Part shown: positions 26,537 to 35,276 of the stretch, in pieces
How positions within the stretch are numbered: the stretch's first letter is position 1
Layout of the letters: each line of letters begins with the position of its first letter
Source: an uncultured Pseudomonadota bacterium
GTDB lineage: Bacteria; Pseudomonadota; Gammaproteobacteria; Steroidobacterales; Woeseiaceae
DNA length: 64,000 nucleotides
NCBI GenBank assembly: GCA_913055625.1
Contig: CAJXJW010000003.1
Location: 62,001 to 126,000 of the forward strand
Direction: 5' to 3'
The notes under the pieces: generated by a model
What the model saw: the letters and a program-made list of their open reading frames with translations, nothing else
Database searches by the model: none
What the model was told of the DNA's origin: nothing
Made by a program: the position numbers and the translations under genes

Positions 26537-27366
26537 AATCCGCACATTTCGGCACGCTCGCCGCCCTGCTGCTCGCAGGCGGCGCGGCGGCGGCGGACGC
26601 CGTCGTCGAGGAAAGCGCCTGGACGGAGCACTACCCGGTGACGTCGCCGGCGGCGCAGCTCGTGATCGACAACATCTGGGGCGGCGTGCGGGTGCGCACG
26701 GGCAACGTCGACCGCATCTCCATTACGATCAGCGAGCGCCGGTCGGCACCGTCGCCGGAGCTGTTCGAACTGTCGAAGTCCGTGCTGTTCCTGGACACCC
26801 GCGCGGACGCCAGTGGCGTTGCGATCTACGTCGGTCACCGGGAGAAGCACTGGCAGCGCGCGAACCGCTGTAACGACTGCCGGGTCGACTACCAGTTCGA
26901 CGTGGTGGTGCCGAACGGCGCGACCGTGGATGTCCGCACGGTGCTGGACGGCCGCGTGGTCGTGACCGGCGACCTCGGCACCGTCAGCGCGGGCAACGTG
27001 AACGGCCCGATTCGGGTCGACGGCCTGTCGAACTGCGGGCATGTCGCGAACGTCAACGGTCCCATCGAGCTGGACTTTGCCGACCGGCCGGCGAGTGATT
27101 GCTCCATCGAGACGATCAACGGGGATATCACGCTCACCGTTCCCGCCGACGCCGGCATCGACATGGCGCTCGACCTGTTCAACGGCCGGATCGTCTCCGA
27201 CCTGGACGTGGAGCCGGTCGCGTTGCCGGCCACCGTCGAGCACGTCACCGACAACGGCCGCCAGGCCTACCGCATCGAGAAGCCGGCCGGCCTGCGGGTC
27301 GGCGCCGGCGGACCCAGCTACCGGATCTCGTCGATGAACGGCGACGTCCGCATCCGGAAACTCTGA
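26533..27366 (+). CDS. Exported DUF4097-type beta-helix protein 1
   Basis: Protein of 277 residues with a signal peptide (1 to about 20, ending AAAAD). The mature part shows DUF4097-like strand repeats marked by NGPI, NGPI, NGDI and NGDV, expected to form a right-handed beta-helix. Two cysteines sit in NRCNDC and two more follow later (SNCG, SDCS), possibly disulphides. ATG 26533 overlaps the HEAT gene stop. A paralogous gene follows after 11 nt. The role is unknown; proteins of this type are often linked to envelope-stress regulators. Confidence 0.82.
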   Translation: MKSAHFGTLAALLLAGGAAAADAVVEESAWTEHYPVTSPAAQLVIDNIWGGVRVRTGNVDRISITISERRSAPSPELFELSKSVLFLDTRADASGVAIYVGHREKHWQRANRCNDCRVDYQFDVVVPNGATVDVRTVLDGRVVVTGDLGTVSAGNVNGPIRVDGLSNCGHVANVNGPIELDFADRPASDCSIETINGDITLTVPADAGIDMALDLFNGRIVSDLDVEPVALPATVEHVTDNGRQAYRIEKPAGLRVGAGGPSYRISSMNGDVRIRKL

Positions 27367-27377
27367 AGGAAGTCACC

Positions 27378-28193
27378 ATGAACCACTCCATCTTTCGCAT
27401 CTTCTTCGGGCTGCTGCTCGTGTTCGGCGCCGCCGCGGCGGCCGCGCAAGGCAGCCCCCAGGTCATCAACATCCCGCTGTCGCGGCCGGGCGAACCGATC
27501 GCACTCGAGATCGGGATTCTGTCCGCGCGCATCGAAGTGATCGGCGAGGATCGCCAGGACGCACAGTTCGAGATCTCCGCGAGCGATACGGGCCGCAAGA
27601 TCGTCACGCCGTCCGGCACGAAATCGCTGAAGGGCGGCAGCTTCGCGTTCGAGATCGAGGAAGACGACAACGAGATCTCGGTCGATACGGACTGGCGGGC
27701 CAACAAGGTTTTCCTCACGGCGCGGATTCCGCAGCGCGCCGACCTGTACCTGTCCACGACGAACGACGGCGAGATCATCGTCAGCAACGTCACCGGCTCG
27801 CTCGAACTCGGGAACACGAACGGGCCAATCACCGCCACCGGGATCAGCGGCGCCGTGATCGCGGAGAGCGTGTCGGACGACATCGATATCGGCTTCCGCG
27901 CCGTCGCGCCCGACAGCGCCATGTCGATGGAATCGGTCAACGGCAACCTGACGGTGCGCTTGCCCGCGAATGCCGGCGCGCAACTCTACCTCGACAGCTC
28001 GCAGGGCGAGATCCTTTCGGACTTCGAAGTCGAGGTGCAGCCGTCGAAACCCGTCATCGAGCGCGACGACCACAAGAGCGGCGTCTCGGTGCGCGTCGAA
28101 AACACGATCGTTGCGAACGTGAACGGCGGCGGGCCGGTGATCCGGCTCAAGACGCTGAACGGCGACATCAACATCCGCAAGGCGGGCAACTGA
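27378..28193 (+). CDS. Exported DUF4097-type beta-helix protein 2
   Basis: Protein of 271 residues with a signal peptide (1 to about 24, ending AAAQ). Beta-rung markers NGPI, NGNL and NGDI and the C-terminal INIRKAGN parallel the preceding gene (which ends VRIRKL), so the pair probably arose by duplication. It lacks the cysteines of its neighbour. AAGGAAGTC precedes ATG 27378. It is the last gene of the four-gene ECF operon, followed by a terminator at about 28250. Confidence 0.82.
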   Translation: MNHSIFRIFFGLLLVFGAAAAAAQGSPQVINIPLSRPGEPIALEIGILSARIEVIGEDRQDAQFEISASDTGRKIVTPSGTKSLKGGSFAFEIEEDDNEISVDTDWRANKVFLTARIPQRADLYLSTTNDGEIIVSNVTGSLELGNTNGPITATGISGAVIAESVSDDIDIGFRAVAPDSAMSMESVNGNLTVRLPANAGAQLYLDSSQGEILSDFEVEVQPSKPVIERDDHKSGVSVRVENTIVANVNGGGPVIRLKTLNGDINIRKAGN

Positions 28194-28245
28194 CGCCGGG
28201 CGAGGATTTTCCAGCCGCCGCCTTCAAACCCCGGCGATGCTGAAA

Positions 28246-28279
28246 CGGGCGGCCGCCTTCATTGAGGGCGGCCGTTTTC
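28246..28279. terminator. Bidirectional intrinsic terminator
   Basis: An 8-bp GC stem CGGCCGCC (28250-28257) pairs with GGCGGCCG (28267-28274) around a 9-nt loop. It is followed by TTTT on the plus side and preceded by AAA on the other side. It lies between the DUF4097 operon and the converging acetyltransferase gene, whose stop codon falls in the loop, and can serve both strands. Confidence 0.7.
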
Positions 28280-28819
28280 TTGTTGGCGCGCCTGCCAGTC
28301 GTTGCGACGGATCTCGAATACGACGTAGGGCTTGTTGCCGCTGATCTCGCGGCTGACGATGCCGTCGCGCAGCACGCCGCCGATCTTCAGCATTGCGCGC
28401 CGGGAGCGCTGATTGTTCTCCGCCACCCAGAAGACCACGGTGTCGAACCAGCGAAACGCGTGTTCGAGCATCAGCGCCTTCGCCTCGCGATTGTAGGCAC
28501 CGCCCCAGTAAGGACGTGCAATGAAGGTCCATCCGATCTCGATCTCGCTGCGATCAGTATTCGGCTCGTAATAGCGGCTGGAACCGATGATGGCGCCAGT
28601 CGCGCGATCGACGAACGAGAACGCCATGCCGCGCGCCAGGCCGCCGTCGAAGTACTCGCGAAACGCCGACTCGGTATAGCGATCCGGCGACGGGTGCTGC
28701 TCCCAGATCAAGGGATCGGACGCGGCCGCGAACATGGCGTCCCAGTCGTCGGCCCGGAGTGGCCGGACAACCAGCAAGTCGCCGGTCAGGGTGGGCTGAG
28801 GGTCGAAGGCGGAGGTCAT
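28259..28819 (-). CDS. GNAT-family N-acetyltransferase
   Basis: Acetyltransferase of the RimJ/RimL-like GNAT group, 186 residues. Typical segments are LVVRPLRADDWD near the start, AIIGSSRYY in the central strand, EIGWTFIARPYWG, and NQRSRRAMLKIG in the acetyl-CoA-binding helix. ATG 28819 starts the family-length protein; the open frame upstream lacks support. The substrate is unknown, possibly a protein N-terminus or a small amine. Confidence 0.87.
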   Translation of the reverse strand: MTSAFDPQPTLTGDLLVVRPLRADDWDAMFAAASDPLIWEQHPSPDRYTESAFREYFDGGLARGMAFSFVDRATGAIIGSSRYYEPNTDRSEIEIGWTFIARPYWGGAYNREAKALMLEHAFRWFDTVVFWVAENNQRSRRAMLKIGGVLRDGIVSREISGNKPYVVFEIRRNDWQARQQENGRPQ

Positions 28820-28908
28820 GGAGAAACGGCCCTTTTCTGCGTACGCGCGAGGATAGCGCGACCGGGGGTCAGCAGCGAGATGCGTTACCGCGGAAACGTG
28901 GTGCGCCG

Positions 28909-30144
28909 TCAATCGCTGCGCACTTTACCCTTGATCGTCGTGGACACGTTGCTGAACTGCGCGCGGACCCGGGTCAGCCAGTACCGCGCCCAGGCGAACT
29001 CGATCGCGAGGATGGCCAATCCCGCCGGGATGACCAGGAAGGCCGGACCCGGCAATACCAGCATCGCAACGCCGACGAGCAGGATGGAGGAACCGATCAG
29101 CAGGACCACCGCGCGCCGCGCCTGCCGGTACGACGCCAGCGCCAGGCGCTCCAGCTCGCCCGCCAGTGGTGACAGCAGTTTCGCCGTGTCTTCCCGCACC
29201 AGCACTGACGCCAGTACCCCGACTGACAGAATGCCGCCGATGATGGCGAGCGACACGCCGGTCGGGATCGGGTAGCGATGCACCAGCAGCATCTTCACGC
29301 CGATGTAGGCCAGCAGGAACACGAGGCTCGCCTTCAGGTAGCGGAACTTCTCCATCAGGCCGGCCAGCACGAAATACAGCGAACGCAGACCGAGCACGGC
29401 GAATACGTTCGAGGTGAAGATCAGGAACGGGTCCGTCGTAATCGCGAAGATCGCCGGGATCGAGTCGATCGCGAACGTCACGTCGCTTGCCTCGACCATC
29501 ACCAGTGCCAGCAACAGCGGCGTCGCTGTGCGTACGCCGTTGAGGTCGACGAAGAATCGGCTGCCGTGGAAGTCCGTTGTTACCGGGTAGAATTTGCGGA
29601 CGACCCGGACGAACAGGTTCGAGTTCGGGTCGAGGGTGTCGTGCCGGACCGCCAGCATGCGCGCCGCCGAGTAAATGAGCAGCGCGCCGAAGATGTACGT
29701 GACCGAGCTGAACCGCTGGATCAGGATGACGCCGAGGAAAATCATGATGCCGCGCAGCACCAGCGCGCCGAAAATACCCCAGAACAGCACGCGGTGCTGT
29801 TCGGCCAGCGGTACCCGGAAATAGGCGAAGATCATTGCGATGACGAACACGTTGTCGATCGACAGCGTCTTCTCGACGACGTAGCCGGTGAAGAACTGCA
29901 GCGCCGCCTGCCGCCCGGTGAGCTGCGCCGTGTCGATGTCCCAGCCGGCGGGATTCAGCTCGTAGAGAAAGTAGACGCCGACATTGAACAGCATCGCGGT
30001 CGCGATCCACACGGCCGTCCAGCCGAGTGCCTCCGGAAAGGACACGACATGCGCCTTGCGGTGAAACACGCCGAGGTCGAGCGCCACGATGAGCGTGATC
30101 AGGAGCATGAATCCCGCCCAGACCAGCGTACTGAAGGACAGCAT
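28909..30144 (-). CDS. TerC/Alx-family membrane protein fused to a PGPGW-like domain
   Basis: Integral membrane protein of 411 residues. Residues 1 to about 305 are TerC/Alx-like with the conserved acidic motifs FVEKTLSIDNVFV-type (VEKTLSIDNVF) and EASDVTFAIDS; Alx/TerC relatives export manganese or act in metal homeostasis. The last 80 residues carry two hydrophobic helices with VLPGPAFLVIPAG and IEFAWARYW, resembling PGPGW-type membrane proteins usually encoded separately. A -10-like TATACT (minus strand, 30189-30194) precedes the gene. No yybP-ykoY-type leader fits in the short upstream gap. Confidence 0.88.
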   Translation of the reverse strand: MLSFSTLVWAGFMLLITLIVALDLGVFHRKAHVVSFPEALGWTAVWIATAMLFNVGVYFLYELNPAGWDIDTAQLTGRQAALQFFTGYVVEKTLSIDNVFVIAMIFAYFRVPLAEQHRVLFWGIFGALVLRGIMIFLGVILIQRFSSVTYIFGALLIYSAARMLAVRHDTLDPNSNLFVRVVRKFYPVTTDFHGSRFFVDLNGVRTATPLLLALVMVEASDVTFAIDSIPAIFAITTDPFLIFTSNVFAVLGLRSLYFVLAGLMEKFRYLKASLVFLLAYIGVKMLLVHRYPIPTGVSLAIIGGILSVGVLASVLVREDTAKLLSPLAGELERLALASYRQARRAVVLLIGSSILLVGVAMLVLPGPAFLVIPAGLAILAIEFAWARYWLTRVRAQFSNVSTTIKGKVRSD

Positions 30145-30219
30145 CTCTCGCTACTTCGCGAAACAGGGCCGCACATGCGGCGCGCGCAGTATAGGCCGTT
30201 TCGGCAGCGCGTCCAGTGG

Positions 30220-31146
30220 CTACGAGGCTGGCCGCTCCGGCCCGAGCGGCCACCGCGCCCGCAGCTCCGCGATCTTGCCGGGCCCCACGCGGCAGCAGCC
30301 GCCGATGTGCGTCGCGCCGGCGCCGAACCAGCCGGCCGCCGCGTCTGCGAAGCCGCCGCCCTGCGTATCGCCGGACCAGCGGTTGCCGTCGGCCGACCAG
30401 GTCTCGCCCGAGTTCGGGTAGACCACGATCGCCTTGTCCGGCGCGGCGCCTCGGAGCTCGGCGATCAACGGCAACACGAATTGCGGCGCCGTGCAGTTGA
30501 TGCCCACGCCGAACACGGTCGGGTGCTTCGCGAACTTTGCGGCCGCCTCGGCCACCGGGGAGCCGTCCGACAACGACGCGCCGTTACGGCAGCAGAACGA
30601 CACCCACGCGGGCGTCCGGCACTGGGCGAGCAGTGCCGCGAGCACGTCGACTTCGAGCGCGGACGGGATCGTTTCCACGGCCAGCAGGTCGGCGCCGGCG
30701 CCGTCCAGCACCTCGAGGCGTGGCACGTGAAATTGCCGCAGGATGCCGGCCGGCACGCCGTAGTCCCCGGTGTATTCGGAGCCGTCGTGCAGCACGGCGC
30801 CGTAAGGCCCGACGCTGGCCGCCACCTTGGCCGCGTGCCCGCCGTCCGCCCGGTGCCTGTCCACGGCATCCCGGGCCAGCCGCAACGACGAGGCGATCAG
30901 GCGGTCGGCCTTGGCCGCCGCGTAGCCGAGCTGGTTCAGCCCGGCGCGGCTCGCCTGGTAGCTGGCGGTGGTCACGACCTCGGCACCGGCCGCGAGGTAG
31001 GCGAGATGCGCGTCGACGATGGCGCCCGGGTTCGACACCAGCAATGCCGCGGACCAGAGCGGGTTGTCGATGTCGTGCCCCTGCGCCTCGAGCTGCGTGG
31101 CCAGCCCGCCGTCGAGTATGACCGGTTGTGGTCGATCGGAATCCAT
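30220..31146 (-). CDS. Homocysteine S-methyltransferase (MmuM-like)
   Basis: Zinc enzyme transferring a methyl group, typically from S-methylmethionine, to homocysteine to form methionine. The 308-residue protein has ILDGGLATQLE at the start and zinc ligands in GINCTAP and GGCCRVGP near the C-terminus. ATG 31146 fits the family N-terminus; the upstream open frame is low-complexity and overlaps the divergent lipoprotein gene. The methyl donor is inferred from the family. Confidence 0.91.
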   Translation of the reverse strand: MDSDRPQPVILDGGLATQLEAQGHDIDNPLWSAALLVSNPGAIVDAHLAYLAAGAEVVTTASYQASRAGLNQLGYAAAKADRLIASSLRLARDAVDRHRADGGHAAKVAASVGPYGAVLHDGSEYTGDYGVPAGILRQFHVPRLEVLDGAGADLLAVETIPSALEVDVLAALLAQCRTPAWVSFCCRNGASLSDGSPVAEAAAKFAKHPTVFGVGINCTAPQFVLPLIAELRGAAPDKAIVVYPNSGETWSADGNRWSGDTQGGGFADAAAGWFGAGATHIGGCCRVGPGKIAELRARWPLGPERPAS

Positions 31147-31225
31147 GGGCGCAGAGCATACTTCACACGCGAGCCACCGGCTTGCTAATGTGGCCGGGTC
31201 GCCCGCTTGCCACCCGGAGTACCGT

Positions 31226-32944
31226 ATGCGCGCCCTGCGAATCGTCCTGCCGTCCACCCTGCTGTTCGCCCTGGCCGCCTGCGGCGGCAGGGACGATGCG
31301 GCGGCGGTCAACGAGAATGCCGCGGACCTCGTCCTCACGAACGCGAAGGTCTACACGGTCGACGCGGACCGCTCCGTCGCCGAGGCCGTCGCCATCGACG
31401 GCGACACGATCGTCTACGTCGGCAATGCCGCAGGAGCCGATGCCTACATCGGCGCCGGCACGCGGGTCGTCGACGCGGGCGGCCGGCTCGTGCTGCCGGG
31501 CTTCCAGGACATTCATATTCACCCGATCTCCGGCGGCGTGGAAGCGTCCGCCTGTGACCTGAACGAATTCGAGACGGTCGCCGGCTACCGCACGCGCATC
31601 GCGGAATACGCCCGGGCGAACCCGGACGTGCCGTGGGTACTGGGCGGCGGCTGGTCGATGGCGGCATTCGGCCCCGGCGCGAAGGCGAGCAAGGCGATCC
31701 TCGACGAGCTGGTGCCGGACCGGCCGGTATTCCTGAGCTCGCGCGACGGCCATTCCGCGTGGGCCAACAGCGCGGCGCTCGAGATCGCCGGCATCACGAA
31801 GGACACGCCGGACCCGGTCGACGGCATCATCGACCGCGACCCGGAAACGGGCGAGCCGGTCGGCAGCCTGCAGGAAGGCGCGATCTACCTCGTGTCGCAG
31901 CACGTGCCGGAAACGACGCCGGAAATGCTCAAGCAGGGCATGCGCTATGCGCGCGACATGTTGCACGCTTACGGCATCACGTCGATGCAGGTCGCGTACG
32001 CGAGCGAAGCAGACCTCATCGCAATGTCCGAAATGGACGCCGCCGGCGAGCTCGGCCTGCGCACGGTCGCGGCGCTGTGGTGGGAGCGGGACGAGACCGA
32101 GGAACAGATCCCGCACCTGAAGTCGCTGCGCGAGAAATACACGAAGGGCAACGTCCGCGCGACCAGCGTGAAGATCATGCAGGACGGCGTCATGGAGAAC
32201 TACACGGCCGTGATGCTCGAGCCCTACCTCGTACCGTCCGGCACGAAGGGCATCCCGATGGTGGAGCCGGAATTCCTGAAGGACGTCGTGACGATGCTCG
32301 ACGCGGAGGACTTCCAGGTGCACTTCCACGCGATCGGCGACGGCGCGATCCGCCAGTCGCTCGACGCGATCGAGGCCGCCCGCACTGCGAACGGACCGAG
32401 CGACCACCGCCACCATATCTCGCACCTCGAGGTCATCGACCCGGCCGACGTCCCGCGCTTCGCCGCGCTGGACACCGTCGCGAACTTCCAGCCGCTCTGG
32501 GCCTACCCCGACCTCTACATCACGGACCTGACGGTGCCGTTCATCGGCGAGGAGCGCGCGAAGTGGCTGTACCCGATCAAGTCAGTGATCGATGCCGGCG
32601 GCATGATCGCGTTCGGCAGCGACTGGTCGGTGTCAACGGCGGATCCGTTCGCACAAATGGAAACGGCGGTCACGCGCATGGACGTCATCACCAACGAGGG
32701 CGACGTGCTGCTGCCGGAGCAGCGGATCACGATCGAACAGGCCGTCGACGCGTTCACGATCAACGCCGCGTTCGTCAATCACCAGGAAGACACGACAGGT
32801 TCTATCGAAACCGGCAAGCTCGCGGACCTGATCGTGCTCGACCAGGACCTCTTGACGATCGCACCGACGGCGATCTCCGACACGAAAGTGCTGCTCACCC
32901 TGTTCGGCGGGGAGCCGGTCTACGGGAGCCTCGACGCACTCTGA
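31226..32944 (+). CDS. Lipoprotein amidohydrolase, YtcJ-like (copy 1)
   Basis: Metal-dependent hydrolase of the amidohydrolase superfamily (Amidohydro_3, YtcJ group), 572 residues, made as a lipoprotein (lipobox LAAC at about 17-20). Metal-binding motifs are QDIHIH near residue 97, KIMQDGVMENY in the middle, HFHAIGDGA and GSDWSVS near the C-terminus. The start is ATG 31226. Substrates of this group are mostly unknown amides or carbamates. A second member of the group is at 42524, about 10 kb away. Confidence 0.9.
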   Translation: MRALRIVLPSTLLFALAACGGRDDAAAVNENAADLVLTNAKVYTVDADRSVAEAVAIDGDTIVYVGNAAGADAYIGAGTRVVDAGGRLVLPGFQDIHIHPISGGVEASACDLNEFETVAGYRTRIAEYARANPDVPWVLGGGWSMAAFGPGAKASKAILDELVPDRPVFLSSRDGHSAWANSAALEIAGITKDTPDPVDGIIDRDPETGEPVGSLQEGAIYLVSQHVPETTPEMLKQGMRYARDMLHAYGITSMQVAYASEADLIAMSEMDAAGELGLRTVAALWWERDETEEQIPHLKSLREKYTKGNVRATSVKIMQDGVMENYTAVMLEPYLVPSGTKGIPMVEPEFLKDVVTMLDAEDFQVHFHAIGDGAIRQSLDAIEAARTANGPSDHRHHISHLEVIDPADVPRFAALDTVANFQPLWAYPDLYITDLTVPFIGEERAKWLYPIKSVIDAGGMIAFGSDWSVSTADPFAQMETAVTRMDVITNEGDVLLPEQRITIEQAVDAFTINAAFVNHQEDTTGSIETGKLADLIVLDQDLLTIAPTAISDTKVLLTLFGGEPVYGSLDAL

Positions 32945-32974
32945 GCGCCGCGTCACTGCGGAACCGTGCGGCGC
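32945..32974. terminator. Hairpin between converging genes, possible terminator
   Basis: GCGCCGC (32945-32951) pairs with GCGGCGC (32968-32974) around a 16-nt loop, in the 33-nt gap between the converging amidohydrolase and flavin-reductase stops. There is no T-run, so termination is only suggested. Confidence 0.3.
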
Positions 32975-32977
32975 GGT

Positions 32978-33460
32978 CTACAGCTCGCCGCCCCTTTCGT
33001 GGTACAGGCCGCGGTGATAGATCAGCGGATCCTTGTCGTGATCATCCAGCGCCAGTACGCGGCCGACGAGGATCAGGTGGTCGCCGCCGTCGTAGCGGTG
33101 TTCCGTCGAGCACTGAAAGCAGGCGGCGAAGTCCGGGAGAATCGGCACGCCGCCGATGCCTCGCCGCAGCGTAAGGCCGGCAAACTTGTTCCCGCCCGGC
33201 TGCGCGAACCGGGAAACGAGCGGCAGCTCCGCACGCGACAGCACGTTGACCGCAAAGTGCCCGGCCTCGGCGAAGACGGCAAAACAGGCCGCGGTCCGGT
33301 CGATGCTCCACAGGATCAGCGGCGGTTCGAGCGATACGGAATTGAAGCTCGACACGGTAATGCCGGCCGGCGTGCCGTCCGTATCGGCGGTCGTCACCAC
33401 CGCAATGCCGGTGGGAAAGCAGCCGAGCGCACGCCGGAAATCGGTCGGATCGATATTCAT
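32978..33460 (-). CDS. Flavin reductase family protein
   Basis: FMN-binding split-barrel flavin reductase of 160 residues, which typically supplies reduced flavin to a monooxygenase. Motifs are FPTGIAVVT near residue 15, GITVSSFNSVSLEPPL around 33-48 and the late DHLILVGRV segment. The start is ATG 33460. No monooxygenase gene is adjacent, so its partner is unknown. Confidence 0.91.
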   Translation of the reverse strand: MNIDPTDFRRALGCFPTGIAVVTTADTDGTPAGITVSSFNSVSLEPPLILWSIDRTAACFAVFAEAGHFAVNVLSRAELPLVSRFAQPGGNKFAGLTLRRGIGGVPILPDFAACFQCSTEHRYDGGDHLILVGRVLALDDHDKDPLIYHRGLYHERGGEL

Positions 33461-33527
33461 CTACGATCGTGGCCAGTACCAGAGGGCCGCCAAGGGTAAC
33501 ATCCCCCGCGAGCGAGGATGGGCGGCC

Positions 33528-35276
33528 TCAGTTGAAGCGAACGAGACGCCCCGGCCGCGCGCCTGTCAGCCGGTCGTGGTCGACGACGATCTCCCCGCCC
33601 ACGAGCGTCGCGACGAAGCCGCGGGCCGATTGCAGCAGCCGCTGCCCGCCGGCCGGCAGGTCGCGCACCATGCGCGGCGGTTCGAGCGCGAGACGCTCGA
33701 AATCGATGACGTTGAGGTCCGCGCGCTGGCCGACCGCGACGCGGCCGCGGTCGCCGAGGCCCAGGTAGTCCGCCGCGTCCGCCGTCAGCATCTGCACGGC
33801 GCGCTCCGGCGCCAGCCTGTCCCGCTCACGGTCCCGCGCCCAGTACGACAGCAGGTAGGCCGGAAAACTCGCGTCGCAGATCGTGCCCACGTGCGCGCCG
33901 CCGTCCGACAGGCCGAGCAACGCGTTCGGGTGCGTCAACATCGTGTGCACGTTGTCGTAGGAATACTCGGTGTAGTTGTAGATCGGGAAGTAGATGAGCT
34001 GCGTGCCGTCGAGTTCGAGGCACACGTCGTAGAGCTTCTCCATGACCGGCACGCCATCGCGCTTCGCCTCCGCGCCGAGGGAACGGTCGGCCGGTTGCTC
34101 GTAGTCCGGGTTCTCGCCCAGCCGGAACAGCTTGAACGCGATCGTGTCGATCTCGCCGATGATCCGGTCCACAATCGGCGGCACCGACGAGCCCGGCCCG
34201 GAGAGCTTTACCGGCGTCTCCGCGAGACAGCGCGCACGAAACGCGGGATCGCGCATGATCGCCACGCGCTCCGCGAGCGGCCGGTCCTTGATGGCGAGAT
34301 AGCTCGGCTGCGCGAGCAGCGGGTGGAACGTGCACTGCAGCCCGTTGAACACGCCGATCGCGCGCGGTGCAACCTGCACGCGAAAATCCACGCCGTCGGC
34401 ATTCAGCCGCTCGGTTTCCGCGAGTATCCGGCGCCACTGGTCCGGCGCGAAGTCGCGCTGCATCAGGCTGATCGAGCACGGGCGCGAGCCAGCCCGCGCG
34501 AACGCCTCCAGCAGGCCGAACTCGGCGGCGAACTGGTCGCCCTCCCGCTCGAGATTGAAATCGTTCACGGCCTGCAGCACGCCGGATCGCCTGCCCTTCA
34601 GCGCCGATGCCAGCCCGACCAACTCTGCACGCGACGCCTCCGACGACGGCGTCCATTCGCCGTCCGCACTCTTGTGCACGTCGCTGCGGCCGGTCGAGAA
34701 GCCCGCGGCGCCCGCGTCCATCGCCTCGGCGACCAGCGCCTGCATGCGCCGGATGTCGTCGTCGGTCGCCACTTCGTCGCAGGCGGCGCGTTCGCCCATG
34801 ACGTAGACACGAATCGGGTCGTGCACCGCCATCGTCGCGAAGTCGATCGCGTGCGGCCGGCTGTCGACGTGGTCCATGTACTCCGGGAACGTCTCCCAGT
34901 CCCAGGTGATGCCTTCGTGCAGCGCCGTTCCCGGGATGTCCTCGACGCCCTCCATCAGGCGCACGAGGCGGTCGTGGTCGTCCGGCCGCACCGGCGCGAA
35001 ACCGACCCCGCAATTGCCGAGTACTGCCATCGTCACGCCGAAGTTCACCGAGGGCTTCAGTTCCTCGTCCCAGCTCACCTGCCCGTCGTAATGCGTGTGC
35101 AGGTCGATGAAGCCGGGCGTCACGATGGCGCCCGCCGCGTCGATCGTCCGGCCCGCCGGCCCGCAGGTCCCGATCTCGGTGATGCGTCCGTTGCGGATGC
35201 CGATGTCGGCCGGGTACGGTGTGCCCCCGTCGCCGTCGTAAACCGTGCCGCCGGTGATTCTCAGATCGAGCGTCAT
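33528..35276 (-). CDS. N-acyl-D-amino-acid deacylase
   Basis: Amidohydrolase of the D-aminoacylase family, 582 residues, cleaving N-acyl-D-amino acids or related amides. Metal and active-site motifs are IDLHTHYDGQ (about 55-64), GNCGVGFAP with the bridging Cys, MEGVED and the late LSDGGAHVG. No signal peptide, so it is cytoplasmic. ATG 35276 overlaps the upstream transporter stop (ATGA), so uptake and hydrolysis are probably coupled. Exact acyl and D-residue specificity is not visible. Confidence 0.91.
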   Translation of the reverse strand: MTLDLRITGGTVYDGDGGTPYPADIGIRNGRITEIGTCGPAGRTIDAAGAIVTPGFIDLHTHYDGQVSWDEELKPSVNFGVTMAVLGNCGVGFAPVRPDDHDRLVRLMEGVEDIPGTALHEGITWDWETFPEYMDHVDSRPHAIDFATMAVHDPIRVYVMGERAACDEVATDDDIRRMQALVAEAMDAGAAGFSTGRSDVHKSADGEWTPSSEASRAELVGLASALKGRRSGVLQAVNDFNLEREGDQFAAEFGLLEAFARAGSRPCSISLMQRDFAPDQWRRILAETERLNADGVDFRVQVAPRAIGVFNGLQCTFHPLLAQPSYLAIKDRPLAERVAIMRDPAFRARCLAETPVKLSGPGSSVPPIVDRIIGEIDTIAFKLFRLGENPDYEQPADRSLGAEAKRDGVPVMEKLYDVCLELDGTQLIYFPIYNYTEYSYDNVHTMLTHPNALLGLSDGGAHVGTICDASFPAYLLSYWARDRERDRLAPERAVQMLTADAADYLGLGDRGRVAVGQRADLNVIDFERLALEPPRMVRDLPAGGQRLLQSARGFVATLVGGEIVVDHDRLTGARPGRLVRFN

